Source: Motacilla alba alba (lineage: Eukaryota > Chordata > Aves > Passeriformes > Motacillidae). From it: a stretch of 64,000 bases of DNA. This document shows, piece by piece, positions 25,076-38,060 of this stretch; position 1 is the first letter of the stretch, and every line of letters starts with the position of its first letter. The position numbers and the translations under genes were made by a program. Location of the stretch: NCBI RefSeq assembly GCF_015832195.1, contig NC_052018.1, positions 63,983,666 to 64,047,665 on the forward strand. The letters are read 5' to 3'. The notes beneath the pieces are model-generated. The model made no database searches and had not been told where the DNA came from. It worked only from the letters and a program-made list of their open reading frames with translations.

Positions 25076-28000
25076 TTCTTTTTCCTCCCCCCCAACCCTC
25101 TCTCTCTGCCTCCTCAGGGAAAAGGGATGAAAAAAAAGAGAACTTCTCTTTCTTTTGGGTTATCCGAGCACATTGGGAGGGGGGAACCAACCACACCGCA
25201 ACATTCAAAGCAAAATAGAGAGAACAAGGGGTATAGGGAAAAAGTCCCCTCCTCCCTCCTTTCCCTGGAAGAAAAAATAAAGACCTTGGTAAGTAGTCAA
25301 GCAAGCTGAAAAGGCAGTTACACAGGGAGGATTTCTAAGCCCTATAGGGTAGAGCCTTCAAGCACAGGGAAGTTCTGGGTCTCATTAGTGCAACGCATCT
25401 CAAATCTATCACGTAATGTGTCAGAAAACTGCTACATCCTCCTACACAGGAGTAGCCTCTTCATTTGCTCTTCCATTTGCAGAATTTGGAGGGCCAGGAG
25501 TGTGCTGGAAAAATTTAACATTAATGCCCAAGTACTGTCAAGTCTAAGGCTACATATTGCACAGTGACTGATGAATGTTTCACAATTGTATTTACTTATA
25601 TAAGCTTTATATTAATTTGTTTAATCTTTGTTGAGTGTACCATGAATGACTAAGTAGAATAATAGAGAAATGTACCTCTAGCATTTGTTCAATTCTAATA
25701 ACACCTCAGCAGCACTGATGGGTTCTCAGTGATCAAAGTGGACTCAGATGGATCATGGTCCACCAGCAGCTTTCAGGTTAGTTCTCAGAGACTCATTTAT
25801 GCAGCAGATCTAGAGAGTATTGCACTGTGACAAGAGCTTTCGTATAGAAAAACACAACAAGGCAAAGACAAGTAACAGACCAAAAGGAAAAATATGTGGG
25901 CCCATGTTAATCTTACCTGCAATAATTTAAAGCTGAATATTTGTGAAGTTCAGGAGATGTAAACCACATGGGGAAGCAAACCCACCACTTTTAAGCTTTC
26001 TTGGCTGTGGAGCTGTGACCCTTAATTTCCTGTGTCTGGCCTCCTGTGGTTCTTAAAGAGGAAGTGGTCCCAAAAATCTCATTTTGAGCTAAAGGCTCAG
26101 CTGCAAATATAGCAGGGAGAAAGAAGTATCAAAGAAAATTTGCTTACTAAGAAATTCACTTCTGAATGAAGTTGTATCATGCCAATCTACCTAAAAACTC
26201 AGGCCAAAATCAGAAAGTAGATTTACTTGGAAGAAAAAGTTCAGAGGAAGACCACAGTATTGCCTCATCTCTTGATGCTTTTGCAAAGCTGGGCTTCCTC
26301 CTGTCCAAGGATTTTGTCCACCCAGAGGATGGAAGGCACGGATGCAAGTCATTCTTTCTATTGAAAGGAAACATACCTGTGCTTCACAGTTTTTAGGACC
26401 ATGTCCTAGTTATGCAACTCCGCTCTTAATTGGAAATTGTCTCCACTATTCATGTATCTAGAAATGAGCAAAGTTCAGAGGCAAAAATGAGAGCACACTG
26501 AAGATGCTTTGACCCCCTTCTGAATTAGTCTGATTGGAAGCGTTCTCCTTCCTGCATGTAAGGATGAAAGCAGATTTCTCCCCAGAAACCTGCATGTGAT
26601 TCCTTTTATTGTCCTGGTTTCAAAGAGCTTAAACGGAATGTATAAAGCACACCCACTTTTGTACACTACACTTAATCTGAAAATTTACTAGTGTTCCAAT
26701 AAAATAAGATTAATATAGGAAACAGTTGCAAATATATAATGCTGTAAATAGTGGCTCTTTTCTTTGGAACCATAGCTAGAAGGAAGACCTGCCTATGAAT
26801 TTAAGGACCTGATAAAAATTCAGTACAAAAATACCCATCCTGGCTGATATACAACAGATGCAGATCTTGTGCCAGTCCAGTTTTGAGCATCGCCCAAGAG
26901 ATCAGCAAACTTACTCTGTTCCATCCCTTTGCACATATACAGCAAAAATCTGTTTTCAGTCTGACACTTACTTTAATACAGACTCTGTCACAGTCAGATG
27001 GTATTTGTGCTACAAAGAGGAAGAATCAAGATTTAAAGCAGGGCAAGTGTAACAAGCATCTTGCAACACAACACTTTGGGCCAAATTCCACATGCGCAGC
27101 TCCCACTGAGATCCAAATATGGGCAACATTTTCTTCCAGATTGAGCACAGAATGTGTCTCTATTGTTATTGAAATGAAAAAGGGCATGAGCTTTTGAACA
27201 TCTTTCCATTGGTCAGACTTGCCAGCTCAACCTATGTCCAGTGATCAGAAATAATTTCCCTAAACCACTTATTTTCTGTTTCCACAATGGTACCTGCTGA
27301 AACATAAGTCATTGGAGATAGCAGATGAGCAAAAATAGACAAATTTTATGTGGGTAAACTTTGCTCAAGAATGTTGCCTGCAGGCATGCTTAAATAAATG
27401 GTTTCTTACTTCTTGTAAAAGAAGTGTGTCCTTCTCATCGCATGCTACAGGAAGGCTGGTGTACAGGGAGGGCCTGGAACAATTGCAGCAGCCAGCGAGC
27501 TGCACTGCGATACATTTGAATTCTGGCCAGAATCTGGGAAGTTCACGTTAGCTTGCCAGACCATTCAGAGAAAATGGGCTTCAAAGAGAACTTTTTACCC
27601 TTGATTCCAAAGTGTAAGTGAGTATGGAAAGAGTATAATGTTTGCTGTTGGGATTAGCCCCCTACTGCGTCAGCCACATATGAGTGCACTGAAAATTGGC
27701 GGCGTGTAGGGGGAAGCCTCTCAGCTCCCTGCATCTGAGCTAAACCCAGGGTAGATTTCCAAGCACCAAAGCAGAAGGTGGGTGAGCCTCATTATCATCT
27801 CCCAGCACAGAAAAGAAACAAAGCAGAAATCACATTGAAAGGAATGGAAACCAAAGGCCATGTAAGATGGGAAAACAGTCCCTATTTTAAGTAGTATAAG
27901 AAAACCTTTGGTAGTATTGAGGGACTGCTTAAAAGGACTTGTTGCACAGCAACATGCAAAGTAATGAGTTAGAATTTGTGTTGTAAAGAAAATGACAATT

Positions 28001-31000
28001 CAGATCAAAATTATTTTAGAGGATTTTTTCTGTTCCATGAAGACGTAATCGGATAGATATTCTCCTTTATTAGATGGCCAGCGCTCTCCTCAGTTTAGAA
28101 ATAAGTGTTGTCATGCTGCACCAGTTTTTGCTCATGCAGACTACTCAAGTGAAACACAAATCAAAGAGTCACTCTACCCAGAATGATCTCAAGGTTTTTC
28201 CTTGATTTCTAGCTTCTCTCTTACGTCCCTTCTTTGACTCAGGAGTTCCTACAGGAGCATTTTGTATCTCCAGCTCCCAAGAACCAATTTTGACTTCTTG
28301 GGGTACCTGCCACAGAGAAAGCTATATCTGCACAAGGAATAAGATGCTCACCCTTGGCATCGTTACACTGCTGACTTGGTGATTTCCCTCACCATGCTAT
28401 TCATAGCCCCACAGTGAGAGGTCTAAATTCTTCAGACCAGGCCTGGGGAAGAGTTATGCACCACAGACCAAGCTGAACAACAGCCAGCACGCTGAACAAA
28501 AATGTGCTTGAAGTGGCTTTGCCTCAATGCTGAGAGAGGCTGAACTAGAAACCTTGCACCCTCCTCCATGCTCAGAGGGGACTGCACAAACACATACTCC
28601 AGATGCCAAGTTTCACACCCAAAACCATGAAATGGAAACCAATTTCCCTGAAGAAGTGAGGATGGCCAAGAGAAACACTGCCTAGACCCATTAACAGAAA
28701 TGACAGGGAGCTGAACACTGGGCAGCAAATGGGAGCAGCAGAAAAGGAGAGGGAAGTGTGAGTGCTGTCCTGCCTCCCTTTGCCAGCACTGGGAAAGGAA
28801 GGATCCAATGCAGGGCAGTAAGAGAGGAGGACATAAGCTAGTTGCAAGAAAGGAAATTGTTCTGAGGATTGATTTCAGTATATGTGGAATCAGTACCACA
28901 GACTGAACTTCTTATTTTTTATTCCAAGCTTCCGATTGACATGAATTACAACCTCCAAAAGAAACTTTGTCAAAAGGGTAGAAACTGTTGGGCCATGTCA
29001 GTTGACCACAAATGAAAGCATCTTAACATTGCCACCTCATCTATGAGTATTTGAAAAATTGTTTTCTAAACACCCTGTTTGAATATGGATCTAAATAACG
29101 CTTGGTTTTCCAGACTAAGTAACAGCCATCTCCCCACACCTCATGCTGGGTGCCTGGGTGATGCCACGTCGGATAGAAACAGATGTTGAAAAATTCATTC
29201 AGAAATATTGAGAGTTATTAAGGAACAGAATTTTGTCTGGGTAGGACAAAAGGGGAAGGAAACTATATCTTGAATCAGTAAACTGAGCCTGTGATACATA
29301 TTGTGGCAGTGCTGTTTAAACCACCTCTCATTGTCCTCCTTGCTTCCTTTATACCTCTACTTCCATTCCCATCTGTTCCCCCCTGTGTTAGCACAAAGAG
29401 TTTTATAGCACTGTGGTAAATGAAGACATTAACTAATCTGATTGGAAAATAATCCAGAAAAAATATAACACTGTTTTATTCTCACCCAGATCAGCTCCTT
29501 GATATGGTTTGCTGTAGGGGTCATGAGAACAGCTGCAGTAGCATAGGGGAGGATGTGATGCAGGAAAAAGAAGCAAATAAAGCAGCACTGATGCCAAAAA
29601 ATGGCTCACATAACCACAGCCTGAAGAACTACATTGTATAAAACCAGATTTAATGAAATAGTAAAATTGCATATCAGGGGTGTACACCTGTCCTCCACTT
29701 ACTTGAATGAAGGTATATCTGCCATGTACTTGTAAGATAAATTTGAAATAATAAATATATTTCTAAATCAAGATGCAGTCATGTCACACAGCACTACTCC
29801 AGGCTCCATTGCTTGCCTGAACCCCTCATGGATTCATGGTCATTGTTGGTATTTCTGAGCCTTTATCTGATACTTCCTGCTTTACTATTCTGGGTCCAGA
29901 ACTGTGAGGTCTAAAGTAGTCCCAGCATGTTGACAAATTATCTTTATTTCCATATGACATGGCTTCCTTAATGTAAACCACATGGCATTATTGCTTAATC
30001 CAGCACAGTTGCTTGCTGACTGCAGACAAACTCCTGCCGCTGTGACAAACTCCTGCTGCTTCTACTAATGCAGGTGGAGCAACCTGGTTGTCTGTGGGTT
30101 TTTGGGGTTTTTTTTTTTTTTTTTTTTGGAATTACATTCCTTACAGACCCTTCAGGAGTGTTTACTGTGCAAGGGCAGAAGGAACAGCTATGACTCCAAG
30201 GTTATCAACAATTTTAAAAGAGAAACCAGGAAAAGGAAGAAATAAATAGAGAATAAACTCTCATTACAAACAGTCCTAGAAACAATAATTTTTACATACA
30301 AGCTTTCCTAGCAGGAGTGAGAAGAATAGCTTGCTTCAAACACAGCACTATCCTATCCCACTTGTGCCCAGTGTAAGCATGCCCTTGAAATGGATACAGC
30401 TGTAAGGTTCATTTTGCTATCTGGGTTCAAAGGCCTGATTTAGTAGTGCTTCTTTTTTAAAATCTAAATGCCTGTATGCTCATTTACAATGTTGATTGCA
30501 TTTTCTTGATGGTTTGGCTTCAGAAACATGCTGTGGAATTTAAATTTGTCCCCCTCCCATGCTAATGTTGTCATTATTTGTGTGTAAACACATTACATGG
30601 GATAGCAGAAATGTAAATGAGATTTCAATGTTGAGTTGATTTATAAACAGCCAGTCTCCTAATTTATTGAAGTTGTCTTTGTGTCGTTTGCACATGATTA
30701 GCAGCATATAACATACATAGGGTGCCCTTCTGTAACACGTTCAGAAAGAAGAAATGCAAACTGTATACCATTATAACACCAAATGAAGATCTTATTGAGC
30801 TTCAAGATGCTTTGAAACATGTAGTTACTAACTTAACTCTGCCTGTGAACTTGTCCTCATTAACTCCATAATTAGCAAGATCATGTTTGATCTTGGAGTT
30901 CATTAGACATTGCAGCTGGAAGATTGTTTCAGTTTTAACACATCAGAATAGACAATTAAAGTGACAATAAAGAATCAATATAACTTCCCTGTTTCTTATA

Positions 31001-34000
31001 TTTTTTCAAGGTTGCAGTGTGCCTAATTAAACCTGGTTTGAAACAGTGAAAAATTAAAAAGTAATGTGGTCATATTTATTTTGATTTAACAGGCAATTTA
31101 AAAGGCTGTCTGAAATGTGCCCTGGGAAATAGTTTCTACCCACGTGATGAGTAAATAGTTGGGATGATTTCAGATTCAGCTGCTGACTTAAGGGAAGACT
31201 TGAGTATATGTTATGCTCACGTCCCTTCCATTGCCTATGCCACATGCAAATCTCCTTCCCTCTTTTTACTTTGTGACTGGACCCAACCTTACAGTTCACA
31301 TCAGCTGATGCTCCAGTAAAAAGAGATAATTATTCAGGTCAAGTTTCCTGTATGTCTCTGACTTTTCCACAACACAGGCCCATATGATCAATAAGTTCAC
31401 TTTCCAGAACAGCATCCTGATTCTCCAGGGCATCAGGATATCCTTGGGCAAGACTGTAAAACTGGCCTACTGCTGAAAGTGTCTGCAGCAGAGCCAAGTC
31501 TGAATTCACACCAGTAAGGGGCTCCTTCCCCCTCTGCTGTCCCCATAGGGGACAGACTGGGATTCTCAAACACACAAGTGGTTCTCCAGTTGTTATCACA
31601 GCCTTGAAAGCAGTATAAACTAGAGGAATGAAAGAGTGGTCTGTGCTCAGAAACCCCATGTTCAGGTGGACCTGATTCTGTTTTCTGCCTATCTTCAGTG
31701 TGGTAAGTAACCAAATTGTAAGACGTTTCTGGTTTTCTCTTTTCCAATGTCAGAGTGAGGGTCTTAGACTAAACACCAGAAGAACATGTAGGAAAACTCA
31801 ATGAAATTTTCTATTTAATGAAATGCAGTAACATTCTAAACAAGATTAACAAGATTCAACATCCTCCTTCTACTTCAGTATTTTTACTTCAATTCTTCAT
31901 CATTCTCATTTAATAAGCACAGTTAACCGAAGACACAAATCATGTCACTGTGGGAAAAATGGATAATGAAGGACCACTGAAGCACTAATCCAACTAATCT
32001 TGCCTTTGGCTCTTGAATTTGTGTAGATCCCAACAGTAAATACTAAGTTCCAAATTCACCCAATTGATTTCAGTGGCCTATAGGGTGCCACATCTTTTCA
32101 TTTTGTTTGCAATCATTTGAAACTAAATTCTTTTAAAATATATTAATGCTTCATTGCTTTAAATTGAAAGAGACTCTAATCATTGGCATTTGGGGCAGAT
32201 CATAGAAATAGGGTCAGATCCCTTGTTGGTGTGAGTCCATCAAAGAGAATGACAATGAGAATCCTAGCTTATGTATCCTGGATATAATGCCCTTGATATA
32301 TGGCAGAATTAGGGGGAAAAATCTGCCTGTGTCCAAAAATTGATGTGCCAAGGTGACAATAGACAAGCAGATAGCAACATCTAGACTTGATATTCTTCAC
32401 TGTGGCATATTGCAGCGCCTATGCTACAGATTTTGGTTGCAAATGAGGACTAGTCCACTGGCATCGGTCCACTCCCTTGCACAGCTACACGACAGGCTGG
32501 GGCTGATCTGGCCACACCTGCACTGTCCTACCTTATGGGCCACCCCCAGGCATGACCCTTGCCAACCAGCATTTGAAGCACTTGTAGAAGGACCTTGTCT
32601 TTCAGGGTATCTTGTCCTGACATCCATTGTGTCCCATGTGCGATATTTCCACTGCCCTGTACAACACCAGGTTGCCTTGGCATGACATGATAGAGATTCT
32701 GACCTTGCCTGCAGCTTTACCAACTATCACCTCATGACAAATAGACCTTTAGTGGGATCTGCACTGCTCCTTCAGGGCACATCTCAGCTGGATGGGCAGA
32801 GTGACTAGATGAAGACTGGGAGGACAGACAGCATCATAAAAACTTTGTCCGGATGCAATCCTCTGAGAATTGCCTGTGCTCACGTGTCAAGGACACCTGT
32901 TTCTTACAGGCCCCACTGCCACCCCTCTGTACAGGCTGAGGCTGTGGAGAGCACTGGGTCCTGTTCAAAATGGCACAGAGGGCTCTCAGGGGGAGGCAAT
33001 GTCATCCACAGCAGCTGGGGGTCATCATGTCACCACACGTGCTGGAGCACGAGCAAGGCTGAAGGCTCTATCAGTCCTGCCAGGAAATGGCCATCTGGCT
33101 ACTGCATGGCTGTGCCTTCCAGCCAGCAGGAAGTGTCCCTGCAGACAGCTTCCTCTTGAGGGCACCTCAGCAACGTGGACATGGGGCACCTGCTGCCTCT
33201 GGGCTAAGGGCCTGGAGACAGTCTGGGATCCGTCACATGACAGAAAAAAATGGCAGCCTTGCTTTGCTGGTAAAATGCTTGGTGTCCTGAGGGAGACAAC
33301 ACCACAGGCACCCTTGGGCCATAGGGCTTTTTCATACAAATGAAGCTAGCTTCCCTACGGACAAATTGTTTTCCTTCTCTTCCCTGTCTGGGAAGTCTAA
33401 AGTAGGAAACAACTGTGCCAGTGTGCCCTGGCTCTGTGGATTGTCTCTGCCCAGAAGGGCAGCCTGCAGGCAGGACAGCACTGCTGGAGTTTCAGGAGCT
33501 GGTTGGTGCAACATCAGCAGTGTCCCTTGAATGCCAAGACTAGTTCTCCATGTGAGCAGTGTTTCTGTGGCCAGCAGCGGGGTCATGTCCACAGAGCTAG
33601 GCATAGGTAGGTGTTTTATTCTCACCCCATTTATCCTGTGTGTTCTCTGATGCACATGGCAAAACTCTTCCCTGGGCTGTTTCCTGCTAATGGAGTGATT
33701 TTAGTGCATTGTGGGTTTTGACTTAACGTGTTTCCAAGAGGCAATCTTAGCAATCTTATTGCTTTATCCATGCAAAGTTAAAGATCTAGCCTCATTTTCT
33801 GCCCCCATGACATTCAGGAGGTTCATGTGCAAAAAAACAACAACAACAAAAAAAAAAAGGTCTTGCAGTCCCCAGGCTGACTTTGGGATGGTTTATACTA
33901 TCTCTAAACAGCAGGTTAATTTCAGTTGACACTTATTTATGAAAGCACAAAGTCTGGTGAGGTAATAAAAAAGTCAACTCCAAGAGAATATATAGCCCTA

Positions 34001-34429
34001 GATTTTCTTACCTAACATGGTTTTATTTAGAGATTTATTGAGCAAAATAAAGATTTGCCTGGCAAATAATGTTATCAATTGCTCCATATTTTAAAATATT
34101 TTGAAAGTGCATACAAAAAACAGATTAATTTCCTTGTACACGATCTACTGTGGGGTATAAACACGTTTTATTCAGTGACTAGCCAAGAAAATGTAAATTA
34201 GCTGTCTGACATTTGGGAAATTCGTGTGGCTGAATTATATGACTTGTATATTTGGAAAACCCATAGGGTTTGTTAGTATCCAGGTGGATGTTAATTTTAA
34301 ATAGCAGCCTGGTCAGATGCTGAGGTTTCAGAGTTGAATCAAAGACACAGAAACTTCTGCTGTCTCTATCCTTCCACCTGTGTAAAGTTAAAGGGTTTGT
34401 TGTCTGAAATCAGTTTCCAGAGAGGCAGA
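25076..34429. other. Gene-free DNA with several unremarkable patches
   Basis: No gene is recognised. A T22-type run lies near 30105-30127. The 30480-31010 part is homeobox-motif-rich and listed separately. The 32340-33660 part is GC-richer with open frames on both strands but no recognisable protein. A CATATG E-box and GGGATTAGC (OTX-type) lie at 27650-27690. Confidence 0.5.
30480..31010. promoter_or_regulatory. Candidate conserved non-coding element
   Basis: This is repeat-free sequence with a high density of homeobox- and POU-like words (CATGCTAATG, GATTAGCA, CATAATTAGC, ACAATTAAAG, ATGCAAA). It has no CpG enrichment and no coding frame. The call rests on composition alone. Confidence 0.25.
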
Positions 34430-35500
34430 ATGAATGTCACTTGCGAGCTGACTCCATCTCTGCTGCCGTGTTACTGTTCGCACTTCTCACATCCGCGCAG
34501 GTTGAGAGGGTCCCCCCTGCCCCCAGACAGACCCCGGGCCGGGTACATGATCCCAGCTCCTCTCCCTATCTTTGTGGCCAGGGAAGGATGGAGCGATAGC
34601 GCACCGTTCCCTCCACAAATCTGCCATTCAGCGGGGCGAGGTGAGGAAATAATGAAGTCAGCACATTAGTGCCTTGCCTGCTGAGCTCACACTGCTGAAA
34701 GCTGCCGGTGGGTGAATTTCCCAGCGTTTGGAAACTTTGTCTCAGTTCTGCGGGTTTGCTCAAGTGTGCGATGGCTGTTTGCAAAGGGAGCTTTCCCGCT
34801 GGGTGGGTTTGCTTTCCTCCTCACGGCTCAGGGAAGGTGAGAGCTCTCCTTCATGTCTCCCCTGCCCCCACTGCTGCCCCTCGCTCACCCCACAAACACA
34901 AAGCTCTTCCAGCGGGTTCCCTCCGCCGGGGAGCTTTTCCCTCTCCCAACTCCCACACTGGGACATTTTTCCACATTTCCAGGATTACGGCCACTTTCAC
35001 TTAGATCTATGTGTGTTGCCTCCACATACAAAGAAGCACTCGGGGACGGGATTAGTAGGATTAGAAGAGATTCACATATGTCCAGTTCAAGCAATTGGTA
35101 TTCAAAGCTTTACACTTCCAAATGCCACCAAGAGAGAGAAAAGGAGCTGGGAGCTCGCTTTGCATTTCAGCACCTTCCTGCGGGGGACAGGGACCTTTGT
35201 CTGGGATGGGGGGGACGCACAAATCCCACCCCCACCCCTCTTAATCCAACACCCCTTAGCCACCAACTCCTTCTCTTCAGTGCCACCAGTGGGGCTCTGC
35301 TATAACCCCAATAAGGAGCTACAACTAGGGCGGCTTTCGCCATTCTCTGTTTTAGAGCAGCCCTTCTGCAAGCTTTTGGCAAATTCTGCTGGTGTCTGGC
35401 AGGCAAACCAGGGTCCTGTGCCGTGCAGTTTGTTACCATACATCTTGTCTGTTGATGTAAGACAAGAAAGCATCGCTGGGTTGAGAATAAAAAGGCAAAA
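34430..35500. other. GC-rich patch in the gene desert, no recognised gene
   Basis: This is about 1 kb of elevated GC with scattered CpG, about 10 kb upstream of OLIG3. The longest frame (271 codons from 34728) starts at TTG and contains no ATG at all, so it is not a standard CDS. A consensus-like splice donor AAG|GTGAGAG lies at 34834-34843. It ends in an A15-type run near 35497. A non-coding exon or CpG-island-like enhancer is possible. Confidence 0.4.
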
Positions 35501-36956
35501 AAAAAAAAAAATCCTAAAAGAGTTTTTGTTCTTATTAAGTTAAATTCTTCATGTTAGTAAACCGTTCATGCTAGCGAGGCAAATCCTTAAGATGAAAGAA
35601 GTGTGTTAGGTGTTTCTGAAAAAGCAGTGGGAAAATCTGCTTTTCCCCATTTCATTTTGGATAGACTCCCTTCCTTGTTTGCTTTAGGTCACAGTTTCCT
35701 GATACTACACACATCAGCAAAGGCAGCATTTATGTTGCATATCTTGAATTTTGGCAATCACTCCAAGTACAAATCATCTTGTTCAAAAATCAAGAGGAAG
35801 GCTTTGATATTAATCAGTGTAACAAACCTCTCTGTAGTATAGTGAGAGATTTTTGAAGCAGAGCAGGTGGAGCCTTATTTAAATACATTCATCAATTAAT
35901 TAATTAATTAATTCTTTTGTTCAGTCTTTCTGCTCACTTTCTGCTCACCAGGATAAAAGCTCCTGTGGAATACTATATTGTTTGCTGTGACTTGTGAGGG
36001 ACAGGACCATATACAACCAGATTAAAAATCATGCAAACAGACAAAAAAACTTTCTATACCCTGAAGAATGTCCTTTCAGTGATTTTTAAAAAAAATTTCC
36101 AACAAGTATGTATTTGTTCTACAATTTTCAGCCAAGAAATTAAATTTTCAGAGTATCTTAAATAAGCTGAAGAAAATGGAAATGTTGCTAAAATAGCAAA
36201 GATGATCTCTTAGTCATTTCCATTTACTTTTATCTTTAAAAGGCAAGGAGTCCTGACTGAATAGTAATTGAAGTCAATATATTTAATAGGAATTTATGAA
36301 TATCAGAGGCAGTAAGGCAGTAAAAAATCCAGTGGGTCTTTTTTTCTCCTTAGTAAAATGCACAAAGTTTGAGTTGATATTTTGTTAGCTTGCTATTTTT
36401 GCAACTCCAAGTCTTATTTCAATAAAAATACATGGGAAAGGGTGCCATGAATACCCAGATCAAAGGAATTAAGTATGTGGATTCTAGTGATTTTGGGAAG
36501 TCACTAAATTTTTCAGTGTACAAAGGACTCTATAGGACTTCAGATAGATGGAAATCCTTAAAATATTGAAAACCAGGGAGGTTATCAGGTCTGTACATGC
36601 TCCCCAAATCTTCACGGAGTTCTGAATAGCTCACAGACACTAACAATGCAAGACTGGGGCTCTGCAATTTAGGAAAAAGGTAGTGATATCTGCAAAATCT
36701 TGAGCTGCACCACGCTGATTATCCATTATGGGTGCTGGCTAGCTGTGGAGAAGAGGCTCTCTTAGTAACAAAGCTGATGAGAAAACAACTCAAAGCATAC
36801 GTAGTAATTTTAAATTAAATTTTATTTTCAGAAGTGATGACAATAATTACTTCCCACTGCATCTGTTATCATCAGTCATGCAGAGCTATAAAATTAAAAA
36901 TACATATTATTTCTTGCTTCTTTATCCTTTATAGTTCTGATTTTTGTTGCCTAGTC

Positions 36957-36984
36957 TTATCTATCTATCTGTCTATCTATCTAT
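36957..36984 (+). repeat. (CTAT)n tetranucleotide repeat
   Basis: About seven CTAT units with one CTGT interruption. Confidence 0.85.
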
Positions 36985-37779
36985 GCTATTTACACGAAAT
37001 TCCCCATAGTGAAGGTTTTACACATCTCAGTGTATCCATATTTTTTTTGAGTCAGTTGTTCTTGCCATACTACAGGCAGTAATTGTTAGCAAGACTGGAT
37101 TATGTGTGTCATCCCACTTCAAAAATATATTATTTGTGTCTGGAAGAGCCTTAGAACTCCCACCTCCCTGAGTATGCAAAATACCTGAAAGAAAAAGCAA
37201 TGCCAGCTGTTTGTTTTGCTGTGTACAAAGTGGCTGAGAAAAAGCTGTAGCTCTCAAGATCCTGTTCCATCCCACACTCCCAGTCAGAAGTATTTCTGAC
37301 AGCCAGGCAGAGTACTAGGGTCACTAACTTCCACCAAGAAATCTCTCATGGCCCATGTATTTCTTCTCTAAATTAAATTTGCTGGCAGTGTCTGAAACCA
37401 CTGAGCTCCATATGAACGTTGTGTTTTCTTAGAGACCCATCAAAGCACCTCTGCAAGGAAGTGTCTTCCTGACAAAGAGATGATGGTTTCAGGCTAGATC
37501 TGGATACATGAAATTGCTGCTACTGGGCACCCACCCTTGCTTTGGGTGCAAAAGAATAACAGGCAAAATTATTACAGAAGTGGTATTAGCAAACTAGAGA
37601 AGATGACCTGCAGTCTATCCATGGGTCCTTCCCTGAAAACAGTTTTGCTTAGCACTGGCACTTGGACAGAAAAATGTGAGCTCCCTCAGCTGAGCTTGGT
37701 GTCTATGGCTGGCATGAGCGCTTTTAAAATCTCATTATTAACATTTTGCTAATCAATTTCCTTCTTGGGAAACAAATAT

Positions 37780-38060
37780 GAAAGGGTCTGCCCCCAATTA
37801 AAGCATTTTTGTTTAAAAATGAAATGATCTCATTGGAGTAATTAAGCGCTTCCTCAAAGTGCTCACTGGTTCTTTATTGCGAGGAACAGCACTGGTGATT
37901 TGAATTTTAGGGGCCTGACCTCTGAGTCTATTGAAACCAGGAGGCATCAGTCAGCTTCAGTAAGGCTTGGTTCTGGCCCTGACAGGCCCCATAATAAGCA
38001 AACAAACACCACAGTTTGTCAGTGTTTCAACAGTTAATAATTAACCTCTGCCATAAGCTG
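37780..38060. promoter_or_regulatory. Candidate enhancer with perfect HNF1 palindrome and homeobox sites
   Basis: It contains CAATTA (37796-37801), TAATTA (37839-37844) and GTTAATAATTAAC (38033-38045). The last is an exact match to the HNF1A/HNF1B consensus GTTAATNATTAAC. It lies about 7 kb upstream of OLIG3. No transposon resemblance is seen. Function is inferred from motifs only. Confidence 0.4.

Noticed and set aside
28432..28899. A 155-codon minus-strand frame
   Set aside because: It starts at GTG, the sequence is low in any family signature, and no promoter or splice context is seen.
34728..35543. A 271-codon frame as a novel gene
   Set aside because: It begins at TTG and contains no ATG. 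No domain or similarity is recognisable. It is kept only as a possible non-coding exon.
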